Source: Mucilaginibacter pallidiroseus (GTDB lineage Bacteria > Bacteroidota > Bacteroidia > Sphingobacteriales > Sphingobacteriaceae). Taken from it: 64,000 nt of DNA. The translations under genes and the position numbers were made by a program. Position 1 is the first letter of the stretch, and every line of letters starts with the position of its first letter. The stretch is taken from positions 558,001 to 622,000 of the forward strand of contig NZ_VOEJ01000001.1 in NCBI RefSeq assembly GCF_007846085.1. The letters run 5' to 3'. Below are positions 19,778-28,338 of this stretch, one piece after another. The notes beneath the pieces were generated by a model. That model was not told the DNA's origin. It did no database searches and saw only the letters and a program-made list of their open reading frames with translations.

Positions 19778-19816
19778 TGTTCGCAAGTGTAACACCAAAC
19801 GTACGGATACGATACA
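19778..19816 (-). promoter_or_regulatory. Tandem-dyad activator binding site B
   Basis: TGTTCGCAAGTGTAACA (19778-19794) and CGTACGGATACGATACA (19800-19816), 5 bp apart. The first is identical to the first copy in site A. The proximal edge lies 54 bp from the -24 element, as at site A. Confidence 0.75.
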
Positions 19817-19850
19817 ATCTTTTTTCAGCTTGAAATTCGTAATAACGACA

Positions 19851-19882
19851 AAGAGGTTAGCCCTTTGCAGAACTAACCCCTT
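19851..19882 (-). terminator. Probable terminator after permease at 19904
   Basis: A 10-bp stem (19851-19860 with 19873-19882), fully paired in the minus transcript with one G-U, around a 12-base loop. The following T run is short (CTTTGT), so termination may be incomplete. It lies 22 bp past the gene's stop and before dyad site B. Confidence 0.55.
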
Positions 19883-19903
19883 CGTTTAGTAACAATTTGT
19901 TAA

Positions 19904-22273
19904 TTACTCGCTCCTCAAACTCTTTACAGGATTAGCCAACGCGGCCTTTATAGCCTGATAGCTTACTGTAGCTATGGCAATAACCACGGTTATTAGCCCT
20001 GCCAGCGCCATCATCCACCAGCTTAAACTTATGCGGTATTCAAACTTTTGCAACCATTGGTTCATAGCCCAAATAGATACAGGTATGGCAATAACTATGG
20101 CAATGGTTACCAACTTTAAAAAGTCTTTTGATAAAAGCGCAGTTAAATCAAATACTGTAGCACCAAGCACCTTGCGTACACCAATTTCCTTAACACGCTG
20201 TTCGGCTGCATAGGCTGCCAAACCAAATAGGCCAAAGCAAGATATAATTATAGCAAGGCAACCAAACAGGTTTGCAAGTGTGGCCAGCAGTTTTTCGTCT
20301 TTAAATTTTTGTTCAAAATCGCTGTCTGCAAAATTAACTGTGGGCGGATAAAACGGATTAACCGTTTTTAAAGCCTTGTTAATTGCATCGATATTGGCGG
20401 TAATGCTGCGATCTGGATTTAATCGCATGGCCATTACGCTATTGCCATTGTTGGCAAAAGGTGTTATCATTGGGCGCGTTTTTTCATAAGGCGATCCCCA
20501 GACAAAATCCTTGTAAACGCCCACTACGGTTAGTTTTGTATCGCCCCAGTTGATTATTGAACCAATAGGCGACTTAAGTTTCATCACTTTTTGGGCAGAT
20601 TCATTAATCAGCACGGTTGTGCCTGCTGTATCTGCGGGGTTACCAGCAGAAAACTCACGGCCCTGCAATAGCTTTACGCCTGCTGTTTTTGTAAAGTCTT
20701 CTCCAGCCCTAAAAATATCAAATAGGATGGTTTCGTCGTCCCGTTTGCCGGGCCAGCTCACACCCCAGGTATTACTGCCCGATTCATTTATGCTTTGCTG
20801 AAATACCGTAGCGCTTGTAATTGCACCACTGCTTTTAAGCTGATTTGCTAATACATTTACATTTTTGGACAGGTCGCCCTCTATAGGTATTTCAACCAAA
20901 TTATTTTTGTCATACCCGGTCGATTTACTTTGTACAAACTTTATCTGTTTGTAAATGCATATGGTGGCAGTTATTAAAAACACGGCAAAACCAAACTGCA
21001 CAACCACCAGCACTTTGCGCAATGGCAATGCGGATTTTCCGCCTTTAAACATCCCCTTCAGCACTTTTATGGGCTCAAATGCTGACAGGTAGAATGCCGG
21101 GTAACTGCCTGCTATCAGGCCGGTTAACACACCTATACCGGCTATAATGAGCCAGCCTAAAGGTTTGTTATACGGTAATACCAACTCCAAACCCAACAAC
21201 TGATTAAAATATGGCAGCGACAAAACGACAAGCGCCAATGCTATAATTGTTGACAGCATAGAAAGGATAACAGACTCAGTTATAAACTGCCCCATCAGCG
21301 ATGATCTGCTTGAGCCGATAGCCTTACGAATACCCACCTCCTTTGCGCGTTCTTCTGACCGTGCGGTTGAAAGGTTCATGAAGTTAACACAGGCTATGAG
21401 CAAAATACAGATGGCCAGGGTGGTAAAAAGCTGTAGCTGGTCTATCATACCGCCCACAGATTTGCCATCTTCAAACTTAGAGTACAGATGCAGTTTGGAA
21501 AACGGATATAGAAAAAGAACGTTTTTATTACCTTCTGCATGCCTGCCGACCATACCTTTCATGATGCGGTTAGCTGCCGGTAATGCTCCCGGATTTTTCA
21601 GCTGCACAACCGTGCGGGCAAAGTTGCTGCCCCATCCGCTGCTTTTAGCCCAGGGGTTGGAATCTTCAAACATTATCCAGGGTAAAATAAACTCAAACTT
21701 AAAGGTAGCGTTGGATGGCACATCTTCAATAACACCACTCACCTGTAAAGGCAATTGGTTATTGCGTTTTACAATTTTACCCATCGGGTCTTCTGACCCA
21801 AAAAGTGTTTTAGCCAATTTCTCGGTTATTACTATCGAGTTGGGCTGCTTTAATGCGTTGGCCGGTGCGCCGGCAATAAACTTGTAGGAAAATATATCGA
21901 AAAAGCCATCGTCGGCAAACATGCCGCTTTTCTTAAAACTGTTATTTTTATAAGTAAGCAAGCCTTCGGCCGTGTAGGTAATGGTGCGCACAGCACGCAC
22001 AACATCAGGCACCTCGGTTTTTATAGTTGGCGCTAAAGGCTGTGGTGTAGCAGCAAACGTATAAATTTTCCCATCGCCAGGCTGGTTGTTCTCTACCAGG
22101 TAAATGTTATTGATGTTGTCAAATTGCTTATCAAAGCTGTAATGATACGTTACATATAACATTAAGAGCAGGAAACTGGCAATGCCTAAGGCAAGCCCTC
22201 CCGCATTAAGGGATGAAAACACCTTGTGCTTTAAAATATTGCGCCAGGCAATTTTAAGGTAATTTTTAAACAT
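19904..22273 (-). CDS. FtsX/MacB-type ABC transporter permease (789 aa)
   Basis: Group I member with SKLHLYSKFEDGKSVGG and YKDFVWGSPYEKTRP. Coupling motifs VGIRKAIGSS near 316 and IGVRKVLGAT near 701; TM1 at about residues 19-42; tail NPVKSLRSE. It starts only 22 bp after the stop of the DUF4097 gene, so the two are very likely translated from the same mRNA. A hairpin at 19851-19882 follows, making it the probable last gene of the long unit that starts with the adaptor at 35399. Confidence 0.93.
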   Translation of the reverse strand: MFKNYLKIAWRNILKHKVFSSLNAGGLALGIASFLLLMLYVTYHYSFDKQFDNINNIYLVENNQPGDGKIYTFAATPQPLAPTIKTEVPDVVRAVRTITYTAEGLLTYKNNSFKKSGMFADDGFFDIFSYKFIAGAPANALKQPNSIVITEKLAKTLFGSEDPMGKIVKRNNQLPLQVSGVIEDVPSNATFKFEFILPWIMFEDSNPWAKSSGWGSNFARTVVQLKNPGALPAANRIMKGMVGRHAEGNKNVLFLYPFSKLHLYSKFEDGKSVGGMIDQLQLFTTLAICILLIACVNFMNLSTARSEERAKEVGIRKAIGSSRSSLMGQFITESVILSMLSTIIALALVVLSLPYFNQLLGLELVLPYNKPLGWLIIAGIGVLTGLIAGSYPAFYLSAFEPIKVLKGMFKGGKSALPLRKVLVVVQFGFAVFLITATICIYKQIKFVQSKSTGYDKNNLVEIPIEGDLSKNVNVLANQLKSSGAITSATVFQQSINESGSNTWGVSWPGKRDDETILFDIFRAGEDFTKTAGVKLLQGREFSAGNPADTAGTTVLINESAQKVMKLKSPIGSIINWGDTKLTVVGVYKDFVWGSPYEKTRPMITPFANNGNSVMAMRLNPDRSITANIDAINKALKTVNPFYPPTVNFADSDFEQKFKDEKLLATLANLFGCLAIIISCFGLFGLAAYAAEQRVKEIGVRKVLGATVFDLTALLSKDFLKLVTIAIVIAIPVSIWAMNQWLQKFEYRISLSWWMMALAGLITVVIAIATVSYQAIKAALANPVKSLRSE

Positions 22274-22295
22274 AACACCGGTTGGTTAATTGTGA

Positions 22296-23324
22296 TTATT
22301 CGGTTGTTAAGCTTACGCCGCTGTCTCCGCGTATTTCAACTACAGGGCCGCCGCCATTTAATTTGCCAAACACTTTTTCTTTTTCCTTGCTGCCGCTAAA
22401 TGTGCCTTCCATATCTATAGTAATGCGGTTGCCGGTAACATCAAGGTTAAGGCCCTGTTTGGTTGGCAATTCTAAATCGATATGGCCGGCGCCGGTGTCA
22501 AGTTTAACAAACTTGCCAACCTTAAGCATTTGCACGTGCACACTACCCGCGCTGGTTGACGCGTCTACACTGCCTGATACGGCCATTAAATTGATACTGC
22601 CGCCGCTGGTACCTGTGTATAGTTCGCCGGTAATTTTGCTGCCGTTTACACTTCCGCCGCTGGTATTGGCTTTTATGTTTCCGTTAAGGTTATCAAGCTT
22701 CAAAGAACCGCCACTGGTTTCCAAACGGATATTGCCCTGGCAATTGTTAGCTGTAATGCTGCCGCCGCTGGTTTCAAGATCAATATCGTTTTTCGAGTTT
22801 GAAACGTTAATGCTGCCACCGCTTGTTTCACCTTTAATAACACCGGCCACATCATTTATTGATAAACTGCCGCCGCTCGTTTCAAAGTTTTGCGTGCCTG
22901 TTAGGCTGGCCAGTGATATGCTGCCACCGCTTGTATTCAAGTTTGACGACACCTGCCTGCCGGTGTACACTTTAAAGCTTACGCTAAGCGAACGTCGTCC
23001 ATTAAAGTTGAAGCTCCCTTTACGCTTTGCTGTAGCATGCAGCTCGCCGCCACTTACCTCGACTGAAAAGATGTAATCTTTTTGAAGTGCTTTGGTGATC
23101 TCATCTTTGGTAAATGATTGATCCATATTATTGCCGCGGATGTAAACTTCCACGCGCGGTTCTTCTCCGGTACCGCTAACAGATATACTACCACCGCTTG
23201 TGTTTACAAAAACCTTCTTTAAATCGGCAGGTAAAGGTTTGGTGATATAAGGCGTTTTAAAGTCTTGAGCTGTTGCTGCAAGGCCCGAGGCTGCGGCAAT
23301 TAATAAAAGGAATATTTTTTTCAT
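22296..23324 (-). CDS. Secreted DUF4097-type beta-repeat protein (342 aa)
   Basis: N-terminal signal peptide MKKIFLLLIAAASGLAATAQ with predicted cleavage after ATAQ. Residues 131-256 are seven consecutive repeats of exactly 18 residues, each beginning TSGGS (the next one TSAGS), with further SGGS/SGGE copies near 42 and 91. Such an evenly spaced pattern suggests a beta-solenoid with one coil per repeat. DUF4097 domains occur in cell-envelope stress proteins such as LiaX, which bind or sense antimicrobial compounds; a like role here is inference from the neighbouring two-component and MacB-like genes. The gene lies within the permease array, 22 bp before the permease at 22273. Confidence 0.88.
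   Translation of the reverse strand: MKKIFLLLIAAASGLAATAQDFKTPYITKPLPADLKKVFVNTSGGSISVSGTGEEPRVEVYIRGNNMDQSFTKDEITKALQKDYIFSVEVSGGELHATAKRKGSFNFNGRRSLSVSFKVYTGRQVSSNLNTSGGSISLASLTGTQNFETSGGSLSINDVAGVIKGETSGGSINVSNSKNDIDLETSGGSITANNCQGNIRLETSGGSLKLDNLNGNIKANTSGGSVNGSKITGELYTGTSGGSINLMAVSGSVDASTSAGSVHVQMLKVGKFVKLDTGAGHIDLELPTKQGLNLDVTGNRITIDMEGTFSGSKEKEKVFGKLNGGGPVVEIRGDSGVSLTTE
22557..22934 (-). repeat. Seven 54-bp in-frame coding repeats
   Basis: 378 bp corresponding to codons 131-256 of the DUF4097 gene. Each 54-bp unit starts with a conserved TSGGS-encoding core (plus strand CCGCCGCTGGT or close variants), while the remaining 13 codons vary, so the repeats are old and held by selection on the core rather than recent tandem copies. 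Confidence 0.9.
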
Positions 23325-23431
23325 GATGTATTTAAGTTTGTAACAATAAGACTAAGCTTATGATGGATTAGTTGCACGGAGTGAAAAATCTTTTTTGATA
23401 CACCGCTTATAATAGAGTCATGCGCCATTCA

Positions 23432-25819
23432 CTACTCACTTCTTAAGCTTTTAACAGGATTTGCCAAAGCTGCTTTTACCGACTGCAAGCCAATTGTAGC
23501 CAGTGCAACCAGCATAGCGCCAATGCCGGCTATGATGAAAATCCAATAATTTATTTCTGTTCTATAAGCAAAGTCCTGCAGCCATTTATTCATGGCGTAC
23601 CACGCAATTGGCGAAGCTATGAGTATGGCAATTAAAACCAATACCATAAATTCTGTAGCCAAAAGGCTAATTATGCGGCCCACACTTGCGCCAAGTACTT
23701 TACGAATACCTATTTCGCGGGTTTTTACTTGTGCCGAGTACGCAGCCAAGCCAAACAAACCCAGGCAAGAAATTACAATAGCTATGCCCGAAAATATACT
23801 GAACAAGCTACCCTGCCTTTGATCGTCGGTGTAAAGCTTACGGAAGCTATCATCCAAGAACGCGTAAGTGAAGGGTACGTCGTTATTGTAATTTTTCCAA
23901 AGGCCTTGCGCCACTGCTATTGCCCGGTTACTGTTGCGGCCGGTGGTTTTTATATAAACCTGCCAACAGCTTTTGGGCTTGTATTGAAATACTACCGGCT
24001 CTATTTGTTTGTGCAGGCTTGCAAAGTTAAAATCTTTCACCACCCCTATTATTGTTCCATTGGTGGTTTGTACACGCAGTCGCTTCCCAACGGGGTTTTT
24101 CATTCCCATTTCTTTTGCTGCGGTTTCGTTTATCAGGAAATGCGCTGAGTCGGCCACGGCGCCCGTAAAGTTTGCGCCCTGCAACACCTGCATTTTTAAG
24201 AATGGGATAAGATTCTCGTCGCCATGCAACTGGTTAAACCACATGTTGGAGTTTTTAGGCTTTCCGTCCCAATCGTTATCCCCAGTCGATGGCCCATTTA
24301 GCACGATGTTACGGCTCGCCCTGGTCACGGCTACTACCGATGGGTCATTTTTAAGCCTGGCTTTCACTACTTCAAAATCCTTTTGCATATCGCCACGCAG
24401 CGTAAATGCAAAAACATTTTCTTTGTCATAACCAAGGTCTTTATTTAATATGTACTGTATCTGCCGGCCTATTACCAACGTACCAATTACCAATATTATT
24501 GAAACAGAAAACTGCGTTACCACCAATACTTTACGGAAACTGGCTGTACCTATCCCCGCAGCTATTTTGCCCTTCAAGGCCTTAAGCGGCTCAAAGGATG
24601 ATAACAGCAGCGCCGGATAAATGCTGGATGCGATAAGCGTTCCGGCTAATGTGGCTGCTATGCACGCCCAAATGTTGACGTTTGTAATACTGAGGCTTAA
24701 CTGCTTATTGGCAAACTGATTGTAGTACGGCAGTAAGATAAACATCAGCACAAAAGCCAAAACGGATGCTATTACAAACAGCAATGCTGTTTCGATCATG
24801 AATTGCATAAAGAGATGGAAACGACCTGCGCCTATAATTTTACGCATGCTCACTTCTTTGGCCCTTAACATTGCCCTTGCTGTAGATAGGTTAACGTAAT
24901 TTATACATGCAATCACCAATATCAATATTGCCAGTATTGCAAACGTACGCACGGTAGAAAAACCGGCATCGGTACCATCGGCTTTGTGTAAATGCATCTT
25001 GGTAAGCGATTGTGTCAGATACGGAACCGGCTTGTCTTCGGGACGGTTGCGTTCATGTATAGCCTGCATCTTTTCGGCAATGACAGCTTCGCTTGCGCCA
25101 GGTTTTAAAAGCAGGTAAGTTTCACACATAAAGCTCGACCAATCAGCGTCCATGGATGATACGATGGTTTTCCCATCATAAGTAGTTTTGCTTTTTATGT
25201 AAGCCAACTCATTGTACCTGCTTAGCGGCAGCAATACATGATATTGAAAGGTTGAGTTTGCCGGGTAGTCAGGGATAACGCCCGTAATTTTAACTTGCTC
25301 GTTCAGGCCCATTGTTACCACTTTTCCTATAGGGTCTTCGTATCCAAAATACCGTTGGGCAGTACTTTGGGTTATCACTGCAGAACCGTTATCAGCGAAA
25401 GGATGCCGCTTATCTCCCTTAATCAGCCCGAAATCGAATATGCTAAAATAAGAAGGATCGGTAAAGGCGAAGTTATCTTCAATAAATATTTTGTCCTTGT
25501 ATTTAAATGGGGCGTTACCAACGCTCATCACGCGTACGCCATCTTCAACCTCCGGTATTTCGTTTTTGGCAAACGTAGCCACCGGTGCAATGATGTGATT
25601 AAAGATTTGCTTGCTTATGCCCGTGCCTCCCACTATCGCCACTTTGTAAATACGGTCGGCCTTGGTATTATTTTTATCAAAGCTTAACTCATCCTGCACC
25701 CAAAGCAGCATAAATATCCCAACAACCAAACCAACGGTTAGGCCCGTTATGTTTATGGAAGCGTAAAACTTGTTGCCGGCTATATTTCGCCAGGCTGTTT
25801 TTAGATAATTCCTGATCAT
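23432..25819 (-). CDS. FtsX/MacB-type ABC transporter permease (795 aa)
   Basis: Group II member with KDFNFASLHKQIEPVVF. Coupling motifs VSMRKIIGAG near 325, in which the usual GIRK is SMRK, and IGIRKVLGAS near 706. The loop after TM1 (LWVQDELSFDKNN) and the LTKMHLHKADG segment distinguish it. It is followed by 107 bp before the DUF4097 start, one of the larger gaps inside this part of the array; I saw no dyad site or clear -24/-12 element there. Confidence 0.93.
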   Translation of the reverse strand: MIRNYLKTAWRNIAGNKFYASINITGLTVGLVVGIFMLLWVQDELSFDKNNTKADRIYKVAIVGGTGISKQIFNHIIAPVATFAKNEIPEVEDGVRVMSVGNAPFKYKDKIFIEDNFAFTDPSYFSIFDFGLIKGDKRHPFADNGSAVITQSTAQRYFGYEDPIGKVVTMGLNEQVKITGVIPDYPANSTFQYHVLLPLSRYNELAYIKSKTTYDGKTIVSSMDADWSSFMCETYLLLKPGASEAVIAEKMQAIHERNRPEDKPVPYLTQSLTKMHLHKADGTDAGFSTVRTFAILAILILVIACINYVNLSTARAMLRAKEVSMRKIIGAGRFHLFMQFMIETALLFVIASVLAFVLMFILLPYYNQFANKQLSLSITNVNIWACIAATLAGTLIASSIYPALLLSSFEPLKALKGKIAAGIGTASFRKVLVVTQFSVSIILVIGTLVIGRQIQYILNKDLGYDKENVFAFTLRGDMQKDFEVVKARLKNDPSVVAVTRASRNIVLNGPSTGDNDWDGKPKNSNMWFNQLHGDENLIPFLKMQVLQGANFTGAVADSAHFLINETAAKEMGMKNPVGKRLRVQTTNGTIIGVVKDFNFASLHKQIEPVVFQYKPKSCWQVYIKTTGRNSNRAIAVAQGLWKNYNNDVPFTYAFLDDSFRKLYTDDQRQGSLFSIFSGIAIVISCLGLFGLAAYSAQVKTREIGIRKVLGASVGRIISLLATEFMVLVLIAILIASPIAWYAMNKWLQDFAYRTEINYWIFIIAGIGAMLVALATIGLQSVKAALANPVKSLRSE

Positions 25820-25870
25820 GGTGATGAGATTTATAATGCTTTAAATGATTCGAACGCCCTGTAAGTGCTT

Positions 25871-28231
25871 TTACTCGCTCCTTAAACTTTTTACCGGATT
25901 GGCCAATGCTGCTTTTACTGCCTGGAAACTTACCGTAATGATTGATATAATGGTGGTGAGTAATGCCGCCAATGCAAATATCCAGATGCTAATATCGATA
26001 CGGTAGGTATAGCCTTGCAGCCAATTGTGCATACTGTACCAGGCAACCGGCGTTGCTACCAAAAATGCAATGGCAACCAGTTTAAGGAAATCTTTTGATA
26101 GCATGGTGGTGACGCCCATTACGGATGCGCCCAACACTTTACGCACGCCAATTTCTTTGATACGGTTTTGAGCCATGTATGTTGCCAGACCGAACAAACC
26201 AAGGCAGGAAATAAATATGGTGAGCCCTGCAAATAACGATGCCAGGGTGCCAATACGCTGCTCCGATTCAAATTTGGTACCGTAAGCTTCGTCAACAAAC
26301 TTGTACTCAAAAGGGTATTCCGGATTGTATTTTTTAAAAACGTTCTCCGCCATCTTCATTGACTGGGCTGTGCTGAGTTTGTCGTTAAGTTTAAAGTGTA
26401 CCACGTTGAACCACGACTTAGGGCCTTGAATGATCATCTGTTTTACCGGATCATAAGGCGACTGCAGAATGAAATCTTTAACCACTCCTACCACGGTAAG
26501 ATTAACGTTCCCGTCGCGACGAACGATTTGCCCTACCGGGTGTTTAAAGCCCATTACTTTTACAGCAGCTTCGTTGAGCAATATGGCCAAAGAATCTGAT
26601 GGGTACTGCGCAGGATCGATATCACGACCTTCGATAATTTTAAGGCCCATGGTTTTGGTGAAGCTACCGTCGGTGTTGAATACATTGAAATCAATCTTCT
26701 CCTCAGGGTTTTTGCCCTGCCAATCGTAACCCCAGGTGTCACTCCAACCTTCTGTCATGGGCGCGCTCGTTTTTGTTACCGCTGAAGCCGCTCCGGTACT
26801 CAAGAGTTCGTTACGTATCAAGCGATAATTTTTATCCACGTTACCTACCATCATGGTGTATACCAACTTGGTTTTAGCGTAGCCCGTATCACGGTTTTGG
26901 GCGTAATCCAGTTGTTGCTTTACGATTATAGTGCATATGATCAGTACAATGGCAAAGGTAAATTGCACAACCACCAATACTTTACGAGGTGATAGCGCGG
27001 CATTAGCAGCTTTAAAAGTGCCCTTTAATACTTTAACCGGTGCAAAAGATGAAAGGTAAAGCGCAGGATAGCTGCCGGATAATAACCCTGTTAACAAAAT
27101 AAACGATAGGAATATCAGCCAAAATACCGGCTGCTTATATGGGATAAAGAGTTGTTTTTGTGTAAGCAAATTAAAGCCCGAAAGGGATAATTGAACGATA
27201 ATCAAAGCCACCACCCCGGCTATAATCGCTATCATGATAGATTCGCCCAGGAACTGCGCCATAAGACTGCTTTTGCCTGCACCAACTACCTTGCGTATGC
27301 CTACTTCTTTAGCACGTTTTTCGCTCCTTGCAGTGCTCAGGTTCATAAAATTGATGCAGGCTATCAAGAGTATAAAGCCGGCAATAATTAAAAAGAGCCT
27401 TACCGTAGTGATATTTCCACCAACGTTTTTGCCGTTTTCAAATTTCGAATACAAGCGCCATTTACTTGCCGGATGTATGAATACATCAATATCCTTGATG
27501 TCCGAATGGCTGCGGGTAATGTTTTTTACACGGGCGTTAAAGGCGCTTTCGCTAATGCCTGGCTTAAGTGTAATGTATGTACGCACCGAATTATTGCCCC
27601 AGTTATTTTCCTCGCCGCCGTTTACTTTCTCCCAATATTTCCATGGCATCAGATACTCAAAATGAAATTTGGTGTTATTGGGCAGATCTTTCATTACGCC
27701 CGCAACGGTCATATAATCAACACTGTCAATTTTTATGGTTTTGCCCATTGCGTTTTCATTGCCAAAAAGCTTTTTAGCAGTCGCCTCTGTAATAACTATT
27801 TTTTTAATAGAACTTAGCGCGTCATTCACGTTTCCTTTTACCAACGGGAAGCTAAACATTGTAAGGAAATCGGGATCTACAAAAGACCCGGATAAATTGA
27901 GGTGCTTGTCGCCAACTGTAAATAAAAAGTTTGCATCGTTTTGGCGTGACGCGCCTTCCACCTGTGGGTAATCCTGCTTTAATGCTTTAACCATGGGTTT
28001 AGGTGTAGTGTTCCAGCTCCACAGCTTACCGTCAAAAACAGATTGATTATACATCACATACAAACGATCACCCTTTTCATGGAACTGATCGTAACTCATT
28101 TCATTTTGCACCCAAAATAAAATCAAAGCGGCACTTGCCATACCTATTGCCAGGCCGGCAATGTTAATGGCTGTGAAACTTTTATTTTTTAAAAGGTTGC
28201 GCCAGGTAATTTTTAAATAGTTTTTGAACAT
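25871..28231 (-). CDS. FtsX/MacB-type ABC transporter permease (786 aa)
   Basis: Group I member: SKWRLYSKFENGKNVGG and VKDFILQSPYDPVKQ. Coupling motifs VGIRKVVGAG near 314 and IGVRKVLGAS near 697; shortest complete permease in the window. Its start follows about 50 bp after a block of 7-bp tandem repeats (28283-28338). Only 51 bp separate it from the next permease, consistent with continued transcription. Confidence 0.93.
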   Translation of the reverse strand: MFKNYLKITWRNLLKNKSFTAINIAGLAIGMASAALILFWVQNEMSYDQFHEKGDRLYVMYNQSVFDGKLWSWNTTPKPMVKALKQDYPQVEGASRQNDANFLFTVGDKHLNLSGSFVDPDFLTMFSFPLVKGNVNDALSSIKKIVITEATAKKLFGNENAMGKTIKIDSVDYMTVAGVMKDLPNNTKFHFEYLMPWKYWEKVNGGEENNWGNNSVRTYITLKPGISESAFNARVKNITRSHSDIKDIDVFIHPASKWRLYSKFENGKNVGGNITTVRLFLIIAGFILLIACINFMNLSTARSEKRAKEVGIRKVVGAGKSSLMAQFLGESIMIAIIAGVVALIIVQLSLSGFNLLTQKQLFIPYKQPVFWLIFLSFILLTGLLSGSYPALYLSSFAPVKVLKGTFKAANAALSPRKVLVVVQFTFAIVLIICTIIVKQQLDYAQNRDTGYAKTKLVYTMMVGNVDKNYRLIRNELLSTGAASAVTKTSAPMTEGWSDTWGYDWQGKNPEEKIDFNVFNTDGSFTKTMGLKIIEGRDIDPAQYPSDSLAILLNEAAVKVMGFKHPVGQIVRRDGNVNLTVVGVVKDFILQSPYDPVKQMIIQGPKSWFNVVHFKLNDKLSTAQSMKMAENVFKKYNPEYPFEYKFVDEAYGTKFESEQRIGTLASLFAGLTIFISCLGLFGLATYMAQNRIKEIGVRKVLGASVMGVTTMLSKDFLKLVAIAFLVATPVAWYSMHNWLQGYTYRIDISIWIFALAALLTTIISIITVSFQAVKAALANPVKSLRSE

Positions 28232-28282
28232 GATGCGATTTGTTAAATTCTAAAAACTAAACACTAAGGCTCTAATTTCGAT

Positions 28283-28338
28283 TAATGACTAATGACTAAT
28301 GACTAATGACTAATGACTAATGACTAATGATTAATGAC
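28283..28338. repeat. Eight tandem 7-bp repeats (TAATGAC)
   Basis: Eight head-to-tail units of TAATGAC, the seventh reading TAATGAT. The block begins at the stop codon of the permease at 28338 (its last base is shared with the TAG) and extends into the 106-bp spacer before the next permease. Period 7 with stop codons in the unit means length change would not alter either protein; it would change the spacer by multiples of 7 bp. Confidence 0.9.

Noticed and set aside
21378..21887. 169-codon plus-strand open frame antisense to the permease at 19904
   Set aside because: Shadow frame within a conserved gene; no start context, domain or homology that I can recognise.
22282..23076. 264-codon plus-strand open frame antisense to the DUF4097 gene with repeated PPLVS-like units
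   Set aside because: Its repeat pattern is the mirror of the 54-bp coding repeats of the minus-strand gene, which has a clear signal peptide and family match; the antisense frame has neither.
28283..28338. CRISPR-like array
   Set aside because: The period is 7 bp with no spacers, so it is a simple tandem repeat.
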